Assembly (NCBI RefSeq): GCF_001522545.3
Contig: NC_031770.1
Span: 24,547,193 to 24,611,192 of the forward strand
Direction of reading: 5' to 3'
Source of the DNA: Parus major
Lineage: Eukaryota; Chordata; Aves; Passeriformes; Paridae
DNA: 64,000 bases
This document shows positions 12,375-23,928 of the stretch, piece by piece; within the stretch, counting starts at the first letter, position 1, and every line of letters starts with the position of its first letter. The notes below the pieces were generated by a model that was not told the DNA's origin, did not search any database, and worked only from the letters and a program-made list of their open reading frames with translations. Both the position numbers and the translations under genes were made by a program.

Positions 12375-13889
12375 GTGAGGGTGCTAAGTTACAGTTTTGG
12401 AGGTGTTAAGTGCTCCAGATGAAGGTATACTTAGCTCTCTGTAAAGAGCTTAGGTATAACTCTGCTTGCTTCAGCTCAAAGTAACTGCTTTTAAACTCCC
12501 TAAAATTGCAAGAGGCAACTACTTGCATGTTCAGATATGCTTAAAAATCCGAACCCCAGCTTCTGATGAGCAGTAGCCTCAGTCTGCCAGCTCAGTTCAC
12601 TCTTGAACTCACCACTGTATGAGTGTTGCCTGCCTACCCACTAGAAGTAGGTCATTAACACCCATCTGAACAGTAACTCAGAAATAATGAATGGGAAATA
12701 TCCCTCTTGGCCTGTATTTGAAATTGTGACATAGAGGTAAAAACCTAACCATGCCTTTATAACATTATTATCCTAACCCTCCAGTCTTACCAGTCTTCAT
12801 ACCTCTAATTAAACCTGCAAAAAATAAATACCTTACTGACAGTTTTTCCTTAGGCTTGGTATGAGTAATCTGACTACATCTGGAAAACTGTGAAAAAAGA
12901 CGTGAAACAATTTTTCATTTTAAGAGATTTTTTTTTTATTCTAAAGATACATTTTTTTTAAATTAAAAAAAAAATTCTAAGCTAGAGTCAATGTGTCAAA
13001 CTAGAGCAAAATCTACACACTACAGTTATGATAAAGAATTTTTTTTAAAAGTTACTAGCAATATTTTTAAAAGGCAGAATACTTTGCACTTTTATGATTA
13101 TATCAGTGAAAGATCTAGCAAGCCAAAGTGCTTTCCTTTTCCATTCCAACTAAATCATACACTATTTGGGGTAGAAATTTGGCAGGAAACTCTCTTGTAT
13201 TATCCCTATATTGTGGCTGGACTGATTTCTTTATCCTTTTTTGACAGATGGATGTCTACCTGAGCCCTGAATATCTTCACCAGTGCTGATTCCAAAGCTT
13301 TTTTTGGCAGCTGCTTTCCTTGGCTATGAGTTCTTATGTTTATAAACTTTTCCCTGATATATAATTCTAAATTTTTCCTCACAATGCTTCAAGCCACTCC
13401 TTGTTGCTTGCTTTCTTAACTAATGAGAATAATCAAATATCATCTCTTTTTCATTTACTCTCTACTGCAGACAATAAGAGGTCACTTTAAACTTCCTGAA
13501 ATTAACATGATTGAATTAATCTCAACATCATACTGAGGGCCTGATTTTGCAAGCCTACCATCAATTTCCTTACATAGCTCAAGATTTAGACAACTTTTTA
13601 AAACAAGTATCTAAAACCAGTTACAGTACTTCAGCACATAACCATAAAAGACCATAAAGAAGACTAAAGTTTTCCCTTCTCATTATGTATATTCCCATGG
13701 ATTATGTTGCATAAATTGTTATACTAGACGATTATGTGGACCTTTCATCATTCTACAAAATGTAAGGGTTTGCAGAGCTGAAAAAAAGAATGATGCTGAT
13801 TGTTGAGACAACAGGAGAGACTGACTCCAGAGAGCAAAGAAACTATATAGTACATCAGAATCAGTAATGTCACTGAATTGGGAGGCTGG
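12375..13889. other. Unannotated AT-rich stretch
   Basis: No gene is seen. A T-rich block at about 12929-12960 is followed by an A-rich block at about 12963-12973. Together they form an imperfect low-complexity inverted repeat. Nothing else is recognisable. Confidence 0.6.
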
Positions 13890-15069
13890 TGTCTTTGTAA
13901 CCACTCCAAGACATTTAAGACAAGGAAGGAGAGATTTATTTCAAAGAGAACAAAGACAACTTTGAGAAAAGGACGGTAGGCTATGAATTGCCGTTTTGGA
14001 AGAGGAGGTACTTTTAGGAGCTGATACTGGGATCCAAAACTGGCTAAAATGCTTTGGGAAGCTGGTTTTATGTTGGAAAACTACAGCAGACTGTTAGCCA
14101 TGCAGCACCAAGCTGCCACAGTTATGCCCGTTCATGACCAAGGACCTCGAGATAAAGGAGGCTGAACTGCAGCCTGAATGCAGAAAATGGTAAAGTGAGC
14201 TAAGTCCTACCTTTCCTCCAAACAATTCCTACTCATCCACAGTTTCTTCCTCGGTATGTGCAGAGTTTTATATATTCCCTCCCAAGGTACCCAGTCGTGG
14301 TCCTTGCCACAGTATAGTACATTCTTTTCTGGATAAATTCTACTGGGTGCATTATAATACAGAAATTCTTCGGCAGACTTAGCCCTGAATTGGATTTTCC
14401 CAAAGTGATCATTAAATCAAAAGTATTGAGTGCTTGATAGCTTCTGCAAATTCCTCTAAATACATGCTTATCCTGTCTTTGAACCAGCAAGGGGCTGGTT
14501 ATTGCAGCTTCATGGGTCAGAAAACAGGATGCATGAACACACGGAAAGGTGGATCAGGATAGTGTGACTCTGGGAGTCTTTTCTGTTAATGGGATGAGAA
14601 CACTTGGTTCAGAACATGTTTACTCAAGCTTCTGGACACATCACATTCCCATCAAACATGCTCATGTGACTAGTGGGAGCTGTACCAGAACTAGTCATTA
14701 GTCTAACTTGCCAAGGCATTCTCATACTACTAACCTGGCATGCATCTTTCTAGTTACCATGTAATTGTTTACATTTTGTCAGTAGTAACACAGTACCAAA
14801 CGTGCCAAGACCATTCAAATGTTTTTGACCATTTCTGTAGTTCAGTTCCAACCATGAAAAGTAACTCGGAAATTCCAATTATAAAAGAACTGATTCATCT
14901 GGCCATTCATCCCTCGTAGTAACAATTAAATAAGTTGTTTTAGAGTAGAAGTGTTATGACCACTGAATAGAAAACTCAGTTGCCTCAGAGCTGACCTTTC
15001 CCAGGTAGCTTTTAGCCACTATGCCATTTTCTCTAAGCTGTGAACCCCTTAACCCCTGCATGTGCATTG

Positions 15070-15100
15070 GGAACAATGTGTTCAAAGAACACTTTGTTCC
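15070..15100. promoter_or_regulatory. Tandem pair of steroid-receptor-type palindromes
   Basis: GAACAATGTGTTC (15071-15083) and GAACACTTTGTTC (15087-15099) both fit the GNACAnnnTGTNC core bound by glucocorticoid, androgen, progesterone and mineralocorticoid receptors. They lie 3 bp apart and in phase at 16 bp, so they would stack on nearly the same face one and a half helical turns apart. The whole block is also an inverted repeat with 14-bp arms and one mismatch. The motif match is direct observation; receptor binding is inference, and no target gene is visible in the window. Confidence 0.45.
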
Positions 15101-15760
15101 TCTTTTCACTGTAGGACTGTCACTTTTAAGATGTGAGAAATGTGGGTTTTTTTTTAAATAAAGGAAGTATGAGTAATTCTGTGAAGCCACGAAGACCAAA
15201 CTCTGCATACACAGTTGTTCCAACACCTCACATCACATGACATCACCTCACAAAAATTAAGGTTTTGAAATTCTGATGTCCAAAATAAAGTTACTAAAAT
15301 TACAGTGCTTTTATGCTATCAAGCCCGTCTAGTAGAATTGTTTTCCTGACAATGAGGATAAAATTTCCTAAATTAAATTAGAATATTCTACTTGCAGGTT
15401 TTCTTATTGTGCCTCCATCTCTCTACTCAATAACTTGCTGCTAAGAATTACTACTATATACAAACCACCCTGCAATATTGCTCCTGTTTTGAAGATCCAC
15501 TAGACACCACCTGACTTTGAGAAAAGTTTGGACTTGCTGGGATACCTGTTTTTGCATTTAGATTTGTCTCTCCCACGGGATCGTAACTGGAGGATGCTGT
15601 AGATGCCACATACCTAAATGTCTACATGGAACATGTAACTGCAGGTTTTGATAGAGGTAGACAGACAAGCCTGCTCTCTGATGGAATGTTACTTTCAGGT
15701 ACAGCTGCACTGATGTGCAGTCTAGAGAAAAGCCACTTTGAAGCCACTCCTGCATGAAAT
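15101..15760. other. Unannotated stretch, no gene seen
   Basis: No recognisable exon or repeat. The sequence CAGGTACAGCTGCACTGA at 15696-15713 is repeated exactly at 22357-22374. Confidence 0.55.
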
Positions 15761-15775
15761 ATTTGCATGGCCATT
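15761..15775. promoter_or_regulatory. POU octamer abutting an inverted CCAAT motif
   Basis: ATTTGCAT (15761-15768), a perfect POU-factor octamer, is followed within one base by GCCATTGG, which carries CCAAT on the opposite strand. The pairing resembles octamer/CCAAT promoter modules. There is no TATA box or recognisable transcript start beside it, so function is speculative. Confidence 0.2.
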
Positions 15776-17354
15776 GGGACAGCAGGAAACCTTGTGCTCC
15801 TGGGCTGCTGCCTGTTATCATTCAGGTCCTATCTGTTTCAGCCAGCTCCAGAAGACTGAAGCACAGGCCATGGTAAGCTCAACGAGAAGTTGAGCACAGA
15901 AGTTGAGAAAGCAACTAAGGACAATCTGTGTATGGCCAAACCTCTGGCCACACAAGCTATCCACCTGAGCCTTGCAAAGCAACAAGGTACCCCCACACAG
16001 ACCTTAGAAAGCCACTGGTACATAGACACATGTAGATGCTGAACCTGTCAGGCCCTGGGACAATCTGTCAGACGTGGGTGCTTGTACACCCTGGTGTTCC
16101 TCACCTCCTGACCAGAACACCTTGCTGGAAGGCTTAAAGTGCTCTCAGGATGGGATAATTAATCTTCAAGTCCTACTGAATCATGTACAGCCTATAAACA
16201 GACTCACTCCTTCTTCCATATCACATCTAAGGGCAGTGATGCTTTTGAGGCCACAATCCCTTTCTAAAAAAAGGGAATACTGTCAATGCTTTTTTGAAGT
16301 TCAGAAACTCTGGATCTTGCCACCTTTAGACCAAACCAGTTAAATAAGGTGACATTTGAGGCATGAGCAGGTTTTATAAATATGATTAGAGGATGACAGA
16401 ACATATGTTCTTAGGTCAGTGAAAGGAGAAAAATCAGGCAAATCAATTAATTTCCTGAATCCTTCTTAGTACAGTTCAGGAGAACCAAGTTCTAATTTGA
16501 ATGAGGTTTCAGGGAGACTAAAAGCCTTATACCTACATAATATACATAAAATACAAATACCTACATAAAGTAACTAATGTAAATGAAATTTATTCTAACC
16601 CAAGTCTGGCCACTTAAGTCTATGGTGAAACTTTCACTGACAAATATGGAAGCAGTCTGAGACCTCACAGAAGCTTCTTTTAAAGAACTTCTAAACTTTC
16701 ACCTCACCTCTTTAAAACATTTTTGCAAGCACATGCACCTCAAAGGTTTTATATAGCTGGTAAGCTAAAACATATGAGGAAGAAATAAGCTGCAGAAGAA
16801 ATCTGTATCCAAGCTAAAAATTGGACTCAGTAGTGATATCCTGTTCTTTTCACTGAGCTTTCAAGACCACAGGGCAGAAACCATATTGTCCATAAGTTAA
16901 AGCTGTTTCTTCTTTACAAAGAAAATTGGCCATGATGACACTTGTAGCTCTACAGTTTTCCTTTTTACAGTATGGAAGATAATCCTTATTTTAACACATC
17001 CATTCCAGTTAAGTTAGGCTGAGTTTTAAATGTTTAATGCACTTTAAGTAGAGGCTACAGGAACTGTAAGAAGTCTAGCATGTTTAATCAGATCTTTCAG
17101 CTATAATGTTCAAATACTTATGAGAAAAAAAAAATCTACAGACATGGCAGAAGCACAGAGAAAACACTTCAAGTTTCCTTACTATTTTGTACAACAGAAA
17201 TCAAAAATATGAATTCTTCTCCTTGAAATGCTTAATAGTCTCTTTGAAAATAAAACAAAGCAGGTAAAACTACACAGGTGATTTTCAGCATGTGACCTCT
17301 GATAACAGTCAGTTCTTTGGGAAAATGATGAAATTGTTTATAAAATCAATATAT
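15776..17354. other. Unannotated stretch, no gene seen
   Basis: No recognisable gene, RNA or transposon. A short direct repeat of ATACCTACATA occurs near 16530 and 16557. The open frames at 15838-16029 and 16074-16343 have no familiar motifs. Confidence 0.55.
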
Positions 17355-17410
17355 TAAAAAAAAAAAGAAAAAAGAAAGAAAAAAAAATAAAAAAAAACAA
17401 AAAAAAACAA
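17355..17410. repeat. A-rich low-complexity tract
   Basis: Almost pure A, broken by single G, T and C bases in the pattern A(n)G, A(n)T, A(n)C. The minus-strand frames across it encode phenylalanine-rich artefacts. No transposon body is recognisable on either side. Confidence 0.9.
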
Positions 17411-17802
17411 CAGCAGAAATTGGACAGTGAAAAAATGGCATTGAGGCAGATTTCAGGAAATACATATTCTTTTTCTTTTCCAGTGTTACAATCCAAGATA
17501 TTTTTAAATAACAGATATTGAAAACAGATTCCCATACAATTCTTAATAAGTTACAGTAGCCACCAGAGTTAGTGGTTCCTAACATGTGGCAAAAATGTAA
17601 TACTTCTAACTCAAGCCATGTCATGTTGGTATTTTACCAGCATTCCTTAGGCTATTGTTACCATTCCACTAGTTTCATGGCATTTAATTCTTTCTGAATG
17701 TAAGAACAGATTATCTTCCCTTCTGATATTAACAGCAAGCAGTATAATCATAATAACCATGGTACATTCCAACCCACTGTCTCAAGATACTTTGATCCTT
17801 AC

Positions 17803-17853
17803 CTCTGATTTTGGAGATGGAGAAATTTCAATTCAGAATAATGAGTTGGCTCT
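17803..17853 (-). other. Candidate minus-strand exon (51 nt)
   Basis: On the minus strand, GGCTGATTCCAG ends just before position 17853, and CAGAG|GTAAGG follows 17803. This is a near-consensus donor. Only one frame is open (entered with one leftover base); it encodes EPTHYSELKFLHLQNQ. The phase is compatible with the 3'-ward end of the candidate at 21587-21653 on the same strand. I do not recognise the peptide. A chance splice pair is the main alternative. Confidence 0.15.
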
Positions 17854-18525
17854 CTGGAATCAGCCAACAGTAAGGTCACTGTAGGGTCTAGAATGGAAAA
17901 AACAAAAGCAGAACTTCACAAACTTTATAAAGCCTACATGATCTAACATGGAGAAGACTTATAATTCTCATCACCTTGCAATGATTTGCCCCACAGTGAT
18001 GCTGCCCACACACATCTCCAGGGCAGCATTACCTCCTCACCCTGAAGTTGGGATCTCAACATGACAGACACACTGAGAGCACAGCCTGCAAACCCCTCTG
18101 AAGTGACAGCCTCATGGGGAATCTTGAACAGGAGCAAGTGTCCCCCACAGAAGCCAGGGAGAAGGATGTTCCCCTTCTGCTTGGTCCTCCCACTTGAGGC
18201 TCTGCTGTTGGAAAAGAAGGGGTAAAGAAATGCTCAATCAGATGTGAGCACGTCCACACCAGAGTCATGACCCAACCAGGTCTGACATGTGGCACATGCC
18301 AGTCCTTACCCCCAGGATTTGCATCAGATTCAGATGCTAGGAATCCACATGCATTGGGGCAGCATGTTAAGTCTTAAAAAAAAAAAAAAGTATCAAATGT
18401 ATTACTCCTCTGTGATACAATCATAATTATTAAATGAAACTTACTGTTTATACAAAACACATTGAAATCACATTAACAAAACCTACTTGATTTCAAAAGC
18501 AACTTACATCCAATATTTAATATTT
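17854..18525. other. Unannotated stretch, no gene seen
   Basis: No recognisable gene. The sub-segment 17990-18310 is moderately GC-rich and supports overlapping minus frames with no known homology. A run of about 13 A residues lies near 18376-18389. Confidence 0.55.
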
Positions 18526-18550
18526 TAAAACTCATTTAAAATGAGTTTTA
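18526..18550. repeat. 12-bp perfect palindrome, 1-nt centre
   Basis: TAAAACTCATTT and AAATGAGTTTTA flank a single A. This is a small AT-rich inverted repeat in low-complexity sequence and is likely of no consequence. Confidence 0.8.
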
Positions 18551-21500
18551 GATTAATTAATTAGAACATTGAGATAAAAGCTTTTAAAAGAGACTTGAAC
18601 TATTCATTGAACGACAGTAGAAAGAGATTCTAAAAGAGATCTTGAAAAGCTTGCTGTAAAGCTGTATCAATATTTTTATCAGGAATGGTCCCTAGTTAAG
18701 TATTACCAAACAAAGCAGAGTTACACATGAAAGTTCAAAACCTGAAGTCCTATCATTAATGCAGGAGCATTTCAGAAGCTGCCACAAACTCCTTATGAGG
18801 AGCTGTTTACAAAACTGGATGGATTTCCTGTTCAAAGTGGCAAATCACACACTTCCCCAGAAGTTCAGTATGGGGATGACCAAGCATGGTTATAAAGACG
18901 GGGATAGGTGAAAGACGTGAAATCTGGAAAATATGGATGATAATATTTCAATGTCAACATTCTACTTTTACACACACAAAAAAACTCAAGTTGAATTTTT
19001 GATTGAATTTCAACCTGAATTTGTTTCTTTGGATTTTTTCAATGGTATCACTTTTCCTTACATTCCATGAGGTTAGAGAGATGAAAAAACAAACTACATG
19101 TGACCAACTCAGGTTGGTCATTCCAGGCTCATTCCAGGACACACAGGGTTGATTATCTGTCTCCTGAATAAAATACAATACAACAGTGGCTGGCAAAGTA
19201 TTGCTGATTTAGCTGATGAAAATGCTTCAGGCAAGTTAGACATTTTGGAAATACCTTCTTATTTCACAACAGTTATTAATGCACTTCAGATGGAAGTTTT
19301 ATTTTTATTAAGCAGGACAGGAGTTCCTGAAGAGCAAGACATGTACCTGGAATGAAATTTTTCAGTTTTATTTATAGGAAAAATATTTTTTAATTGAAGT
19401 GTTAGATTTAAAATTCAACATTTTATTAAGATGATCTGATATTTGCCAAACTTCACCACCAAAGTCACAAATACAATAACCTGACATTTCTTTTCCATGT
19501 ACTATCAAGAAAATTTACAGAAATGAAACTAAGACTAATAAACCTAAAGGTGCCTGTTGCTCTGCCAAAAACACTGATGTCCAAGCTCAGTATTTCTTTT
19601 CTTGCAAGTATGTCAGCAGTATATTTAGCACCAGGGTGGAAATAGGGTAGGTTGGACTAAAAGACTCATATAACTCATTGCAGGCCTCACATTCCCACTT
19701 TTGTGCCACTCCTGGACTTATGGACTGGTCATTTCATGGTTTCTCTTGAAGAGTTTTGACTTCAAGAAAGTTGCTTGTCTACCTAAAATTCAAAAGCAGC
19801 TTTAGTAAGATACACTAGATGCACAGATTAAGCCTTCCCCAGAAAATATTATTTTCCAAAAGATGGTGAGTTATTTTTTGTTTGTTTGTTCTCAAGTCAT
19901 GAAAAGCAGAGGAATCAGCAAATGACAGAGGAATTAATTGTATATACAATAAATGTGAACACCTCTGCTGCATATGTTCATCCTAATTGAAATACAGGGT
20001 TACTCTGTATGAGATCCAGTGAGGCCTCAGAGCACACAGAGTTAAACATGGTGGTGCTGTTGAGATACTAAAAGATGAGATATTACTGCTGACCACAGAG
20101 AGCAAATTACAATTAAGCACACATCTTTCTGGGAATTTTGCCAAGGGAAAAACAGGGAGAGGTGGCCATTACTGCTGCTTTGCTTAAGCTAGGGGAAAAT
20201 GGAGAGGTAGTTGCTCCAGCTCTTACCAAATGAGGAATTGCACTCAGGGAACAAAGCAAATCAGTGCTAATGAGACAAATCAGGAAACCAGCTCCAAGAG
20301 AGCGAGTTCAAAGCACAAAAGTAGAAATGCTGCCGCTCTTTGTGTTATCAGCTTAGCACTGGGGCAACTGCATCACTGCTAACTGTTGCCTTGGCACGGT
20401 TTTTGCACAAAACCAGCTTCACAGACTTAAAGACAGAAATGCATAAACAAAAAGTACAAATGTTGCATTACAGTAGAAGAAATGAGAGAGGTTGAAGAAG
20501 CAAAAACAAAGTTTCAGCAACACTTTTACTTTTGATAACAGGGGTACCAAGAAGAACTGAAACCATGGAGCTAGAGTGATAACAGCAGAGCACAATAAAG
20601 AATATTCATATAAGCTGAATTTCCTCAGCAGACAAAGGAGGACAGGTAGCAAGTCTGGCCACAGTGACTAAAATGTGTAAAGGATGAAAAGCATCCCAGC
20701 CTACCACACCCCTCAATGAACTTGAGATTTACTCTACTGGAGGACCCAAACTGACAGAAAGAAAACTGCTAATGGCAGGAAGATGTCACATCCTGCATTA
20801 TTTCAGCACTTGTTTGTTTCCTTACAGAGAACTTGATTCAGCAAGAAACAGACTATTCTGACTTTTCAGTCAAGGTATCTTTAGAAATTTTCCACAAATC
20901 TTTGCTGGTAATACACAGTACTAATACTTTTTCTATATGTAAGATTCAGAGGAGTGACTATCACCTGCAGCCTGAGCATGGCTTGCAGCATTAACACATT
21001 TGTGCCATAATCTAATTGTGATGGCATCTAACCAGAGGGGAACACTTCAACACCAATCTCTCGTGTGCCATGGCAAGCAACTTACCACCTGAAATGCATC
21101 CCTGACTGGGTAGGTTTGTTCTGAGTCCAATGTTAGCTCCAGTTCTCCTGTCTGTCACCCCTGTTGTTACAAGATCTCTTTTTTATAGTTTCTCATTATA
21201 TTTTCAATGTGAAAAGTCATCATTAAGCAACATGTTAGACTATGCTCTACAAGATTCTTGAGTATATCTTTATGTCTGGATCAAATAGCCTTTACTTTTT
21301 TTTCCTTTTTTTAATATTTGAGAAAAATCCCTTTTGGTGTGAAAATACTGGGAGTTTCCTCTTGCGTAATTTCCTGAGATCCTTGGTAAGCAAAAAATCA
21401 TTAATATTACTGTTTCTCATCATCTCTCAGCCTATCACAAGGCTGGGCATCCAAGCTGTACCCAACTATGGCTAAGCAAAAAAAAATTCACAAGGAATAA

Positions 21501-21586
21501 AAATAATAGAGATGAAAAAGTCCAATTTGAAGCCTCAATTTCTATATAAGTTCTGCTCTCTTTTTTCCATGATAAGTTGGACTTAC
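18551..21586. other. Unannotated stretch, no gene seen
   Basis: No recognised gene. Two small splice-like pairs occur on the plus strand (19843-19865 after TTCCCCAG, and 21323-21384 after a long T tract), but their donors or acceptors are weak. The block at about 20210-20410 has mixed composition without repeats and could be conserved, but I cannot test that. Confidence 0.5.
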
Positions 21587-21653
21587 GGGTCTTCTCGAGA
21601 GATTTCCCTTTCCAGTATCACCAAAACAGGGAGCCAGCACTTCACAGGAGTCT
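21587..21653 (-). other. Candidate minus-strand exon (67 nt)
   Basis: Reading the minus strand, CATTGCTTTCTTTGCACCAG is a strong acceptor just outside 21653, and CCC|GTAAGT is a full-consensus donor after 21587. Two of the three frames are open. One gives TPVKCWLPVLVILEREISRE and the other starts DSCEVLAPCFGDTGKG. The second codon-phase option fits the candidate exon at 17803-17853. I cannot place either peptide in a family. This is the better of the two minus-strand candidates because both splice sites are strong. Confidence 0.22.
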
Positions 21654-23111
21654 CTGGTGCAAAGAAAGCAATGTCACAGGCATGCTAAAGAAGCCAAACT
21701 CATTCATTAGTCCAAGGTCTCCTTTTAATTCAAGTACTGTTTCATAATGAGTAAAAGTTTGTGACCCAGAATTTACTTAACAGCATAAACCAATATCTCC
21801 ATGTGGTTTCTATAAACTCTCAATCCAGGATCAACATTCAAGGGCTTAATTGCACAAAAGGCAACATCACCAACCTGTCACTCTGGATGACCTGTATTAA
21901 CACTGAGTGTCAAATTACCTGCAAAAATAACACCACAGTAAAAAAAAAAAATCACTCTTGACCTCAGTGCACATTTGTCTATGTAATGTTATCAGAGAGC
22001 CCAGAAATTTGAAACATTCCATAAATAAAGAAGGTGTTCAAATCATTTGCAAGTACACAAGGAAGAAAGAGTTTTGCTGCTCTTTGGCAGCAACCTTATC
22101 CATGAGTCCTTTCTCAGTCTGACCATGCACAAGACTGTAGGACTGAAGCAGAAACAGATTAAAATATGCATGGGCACATGCATGGCTCCATGTTTATACA
22201 CATGCACACACATTTCTAAGCAGGTGAGAAGGAAAGAATTTTAAGAAAGCTTTTCTGCAGGGCAAGCTTAAGGAAGTCGTGGACAACTGCTCTTGGTAAA
22301 CTGATCTGAGATTAAGAAAAAAAGGAAAAGGTTGCCTTTGATGAAGGTATTTAGAACAGGTACAGCTGCACTGAGCAGGAACAGGAACTTTGTAATAAAA
22401 ACACTCTGATGTGGCATTTACCCCAAAACACCAGTGAATAAAAATAAATACACATCCACAGAGCTTAGTCTATTCTGGTGCTGTTTTTTTAATCACTTTA
22501 GAGTATCACAGAATCTGGAATGTACTGGAAGTCAAGTTTCTAGTGATTATTTAGGGTTGCTGGAACCAGTTAATGGATATTTGTGTCTTTTAGGTAGTTG
22601 CATATCACATGAATCAATTACAGCATCTGTGAGCACAAAATTCTGCGGTAGTAACTGGTTAGTTAAGGAAATTTAGTGACCCAAAGCCGGGACCTACATC
22701 ACGCACATTCCTTGTTGGGTTCATCTCTTTTTCCTATGGAGGTTGTTTGCATGGATTGCTACCGTCCTAAAAACCCACAAAATGAAGTCCCCTTATTCTC
22801 ACTCATGTGGGCTACTTTTTTTCCAGTCCAGTACAGCTGTCAGTCAGGGTGGGATCCCTTTGAGAGCAACAAATGAGCCAGATGCATAGTTCAACGGCCA
22901 GACACTTCAAGTCATAACAAGCTAGTGAAGCGAGCTAATTTTGCTTGCAAAAGAATTAGCCTTTATTAGCCACTAATACCACTTTTTGCCCTGCATAGCC
23001 CTTTAACCAGCTGCAGCTCCGTTGACATCACATTTTGGAAAGATTACCAGTGGCACGTCTGGTTATAGAAAGCTTAGAGGGCTTCCTAGAGCAGCTACCA
23101 CTTATTAGGAC
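21654..23111. other. Unannotated stretch, no gene seen
   Basis: No recognisable gene or repeat apart from the 18-mer at 22357-22374 shared with 15696-15713 and a short A run near 21943-21953. Confidence 0.55.
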
Positions 23112-23114
23112 ATG

Positions 23115-23152
23115 AATGAACTTAAACTATCTGATGAACTTAATGAACTTAA
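23115..23152. repeat. Short direct repeats of TGAACTTAA
   Basis: TGAACTTAA occurs three times within 40 bp, two of them adjacent. This is a small imperfect tandem duplication. Confidence 0.7.
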
Positions 23153-23444
23153 GTTACCACACTGTAGGCATTCATATGGGGTAAATCTCATCATTCAGAC
23201 CACGAATTCTTCAAGGCATTTTTGCTTGCATCTAATTTTTATAGTAAGTTTATCATGTGTATATGTAAATAGTATAGTTCAAATTCATATTCGTAACTTA
23301 CATGGTAAGAACCGATGGAGAACATGCATAATTGCATCTATACATATATATTTATATATGGACTTACAATATTTAGTCCTGGGTTTAGACACAGTGATGA
23401 AATTGTCAGTACTTTGTATTTTTCTATCTTCTCCACTTACGCAG

Positions 23445-23491
23445 ATTTGAGGAAAGTCAATAGCCTAGCTGCACTCACAGACTCACTTCAG
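23445..23491 (+). other. Candidate exon B (47 nt)
   Basis: A long pyrimidine tract (from about 23412) ending CTTCTCCACTTACGCAG forms one of the best acceptor-like sites in the window. CAG|GTATGT follows 23491 as a good donor. Only the frame entered with two leftover bases is open. It encodes LRKVNSLAALTDSLQ, plausible as an amphipathic helical segment, and ends exactly on a codon. The entry phase matches the one base left over from candidate exon A, so the junction codon would be GAT (Asp). No family is recognised. Confidence 0.28.
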
Positions 23492-23879
23492 GTATGTTCT
23501 AAAGTAATTACTAAGATTTACAAATCTAAATTAGGCTAAATCAGGTGTGATTTTTTTTTTTTCCCTATGGAAGTGTGCAGTGCTACCTTACAACTATGTG
23601 ATACTGCTGTAGATTAAAAATCACAAATTAACCTACTGATCTAAAGACAAAAGACCAAATCTATTTTAATCAGCTGTGGCACTCCCTACACAACAAAATA
23701 ATAGAATCTCCTAAGATTCCAACCAGCTAAGTAGAGGCAAACTCGTTTCAAAGGGTTCAAAGTCTAAGTAAGGAGCAAAATTATATTTTATTCTGCATAA
23801 TGTTTAAAGAAAGAAGTACAAGGAAGCTTCACAGATCGGAATGATGAGGGAGAAGAGAAAAAAAAGCTCAAAAAAAAAA
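23492..23879. other. Unannotated AT-rich stretch
   Basis: No gene is seen. It contains a T13 run near 23551-23563 and an A-rich run near 23857-23879. Confidence 0.6.
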
Positions 23880-23928
23880 TAGTGTAATAAAAATAGTATT
23901 AAAAAGTGTATTAAAAATAGTGTATTAC
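23880..23928. repeat. Degenerate AT-rich tandem repeat
   Basis: Units resembling TAGTGTATTAAAAA recur about three times with small changes. It is preceded by an A10 run. This is slippage-derived low-complexity DNA. Confidence 0.75.

Noticed and set aside
19843..19865. 23-nt microexon (TTCCCCAG ... GATG|GTGAGTT)
   Set aside because: The pyrimidine tract is weak, the interval is A/T-rich, and nothing supports it beyond a GT/AG pair.
21323..21384. 62-nt exon after a T-rich tract with TTG|GTAAGC
   Set aside because: The acceptor ends ATTTGAG with several A bases breaking the tract, and the T-rich run is simple sequence. Chance is more likely.
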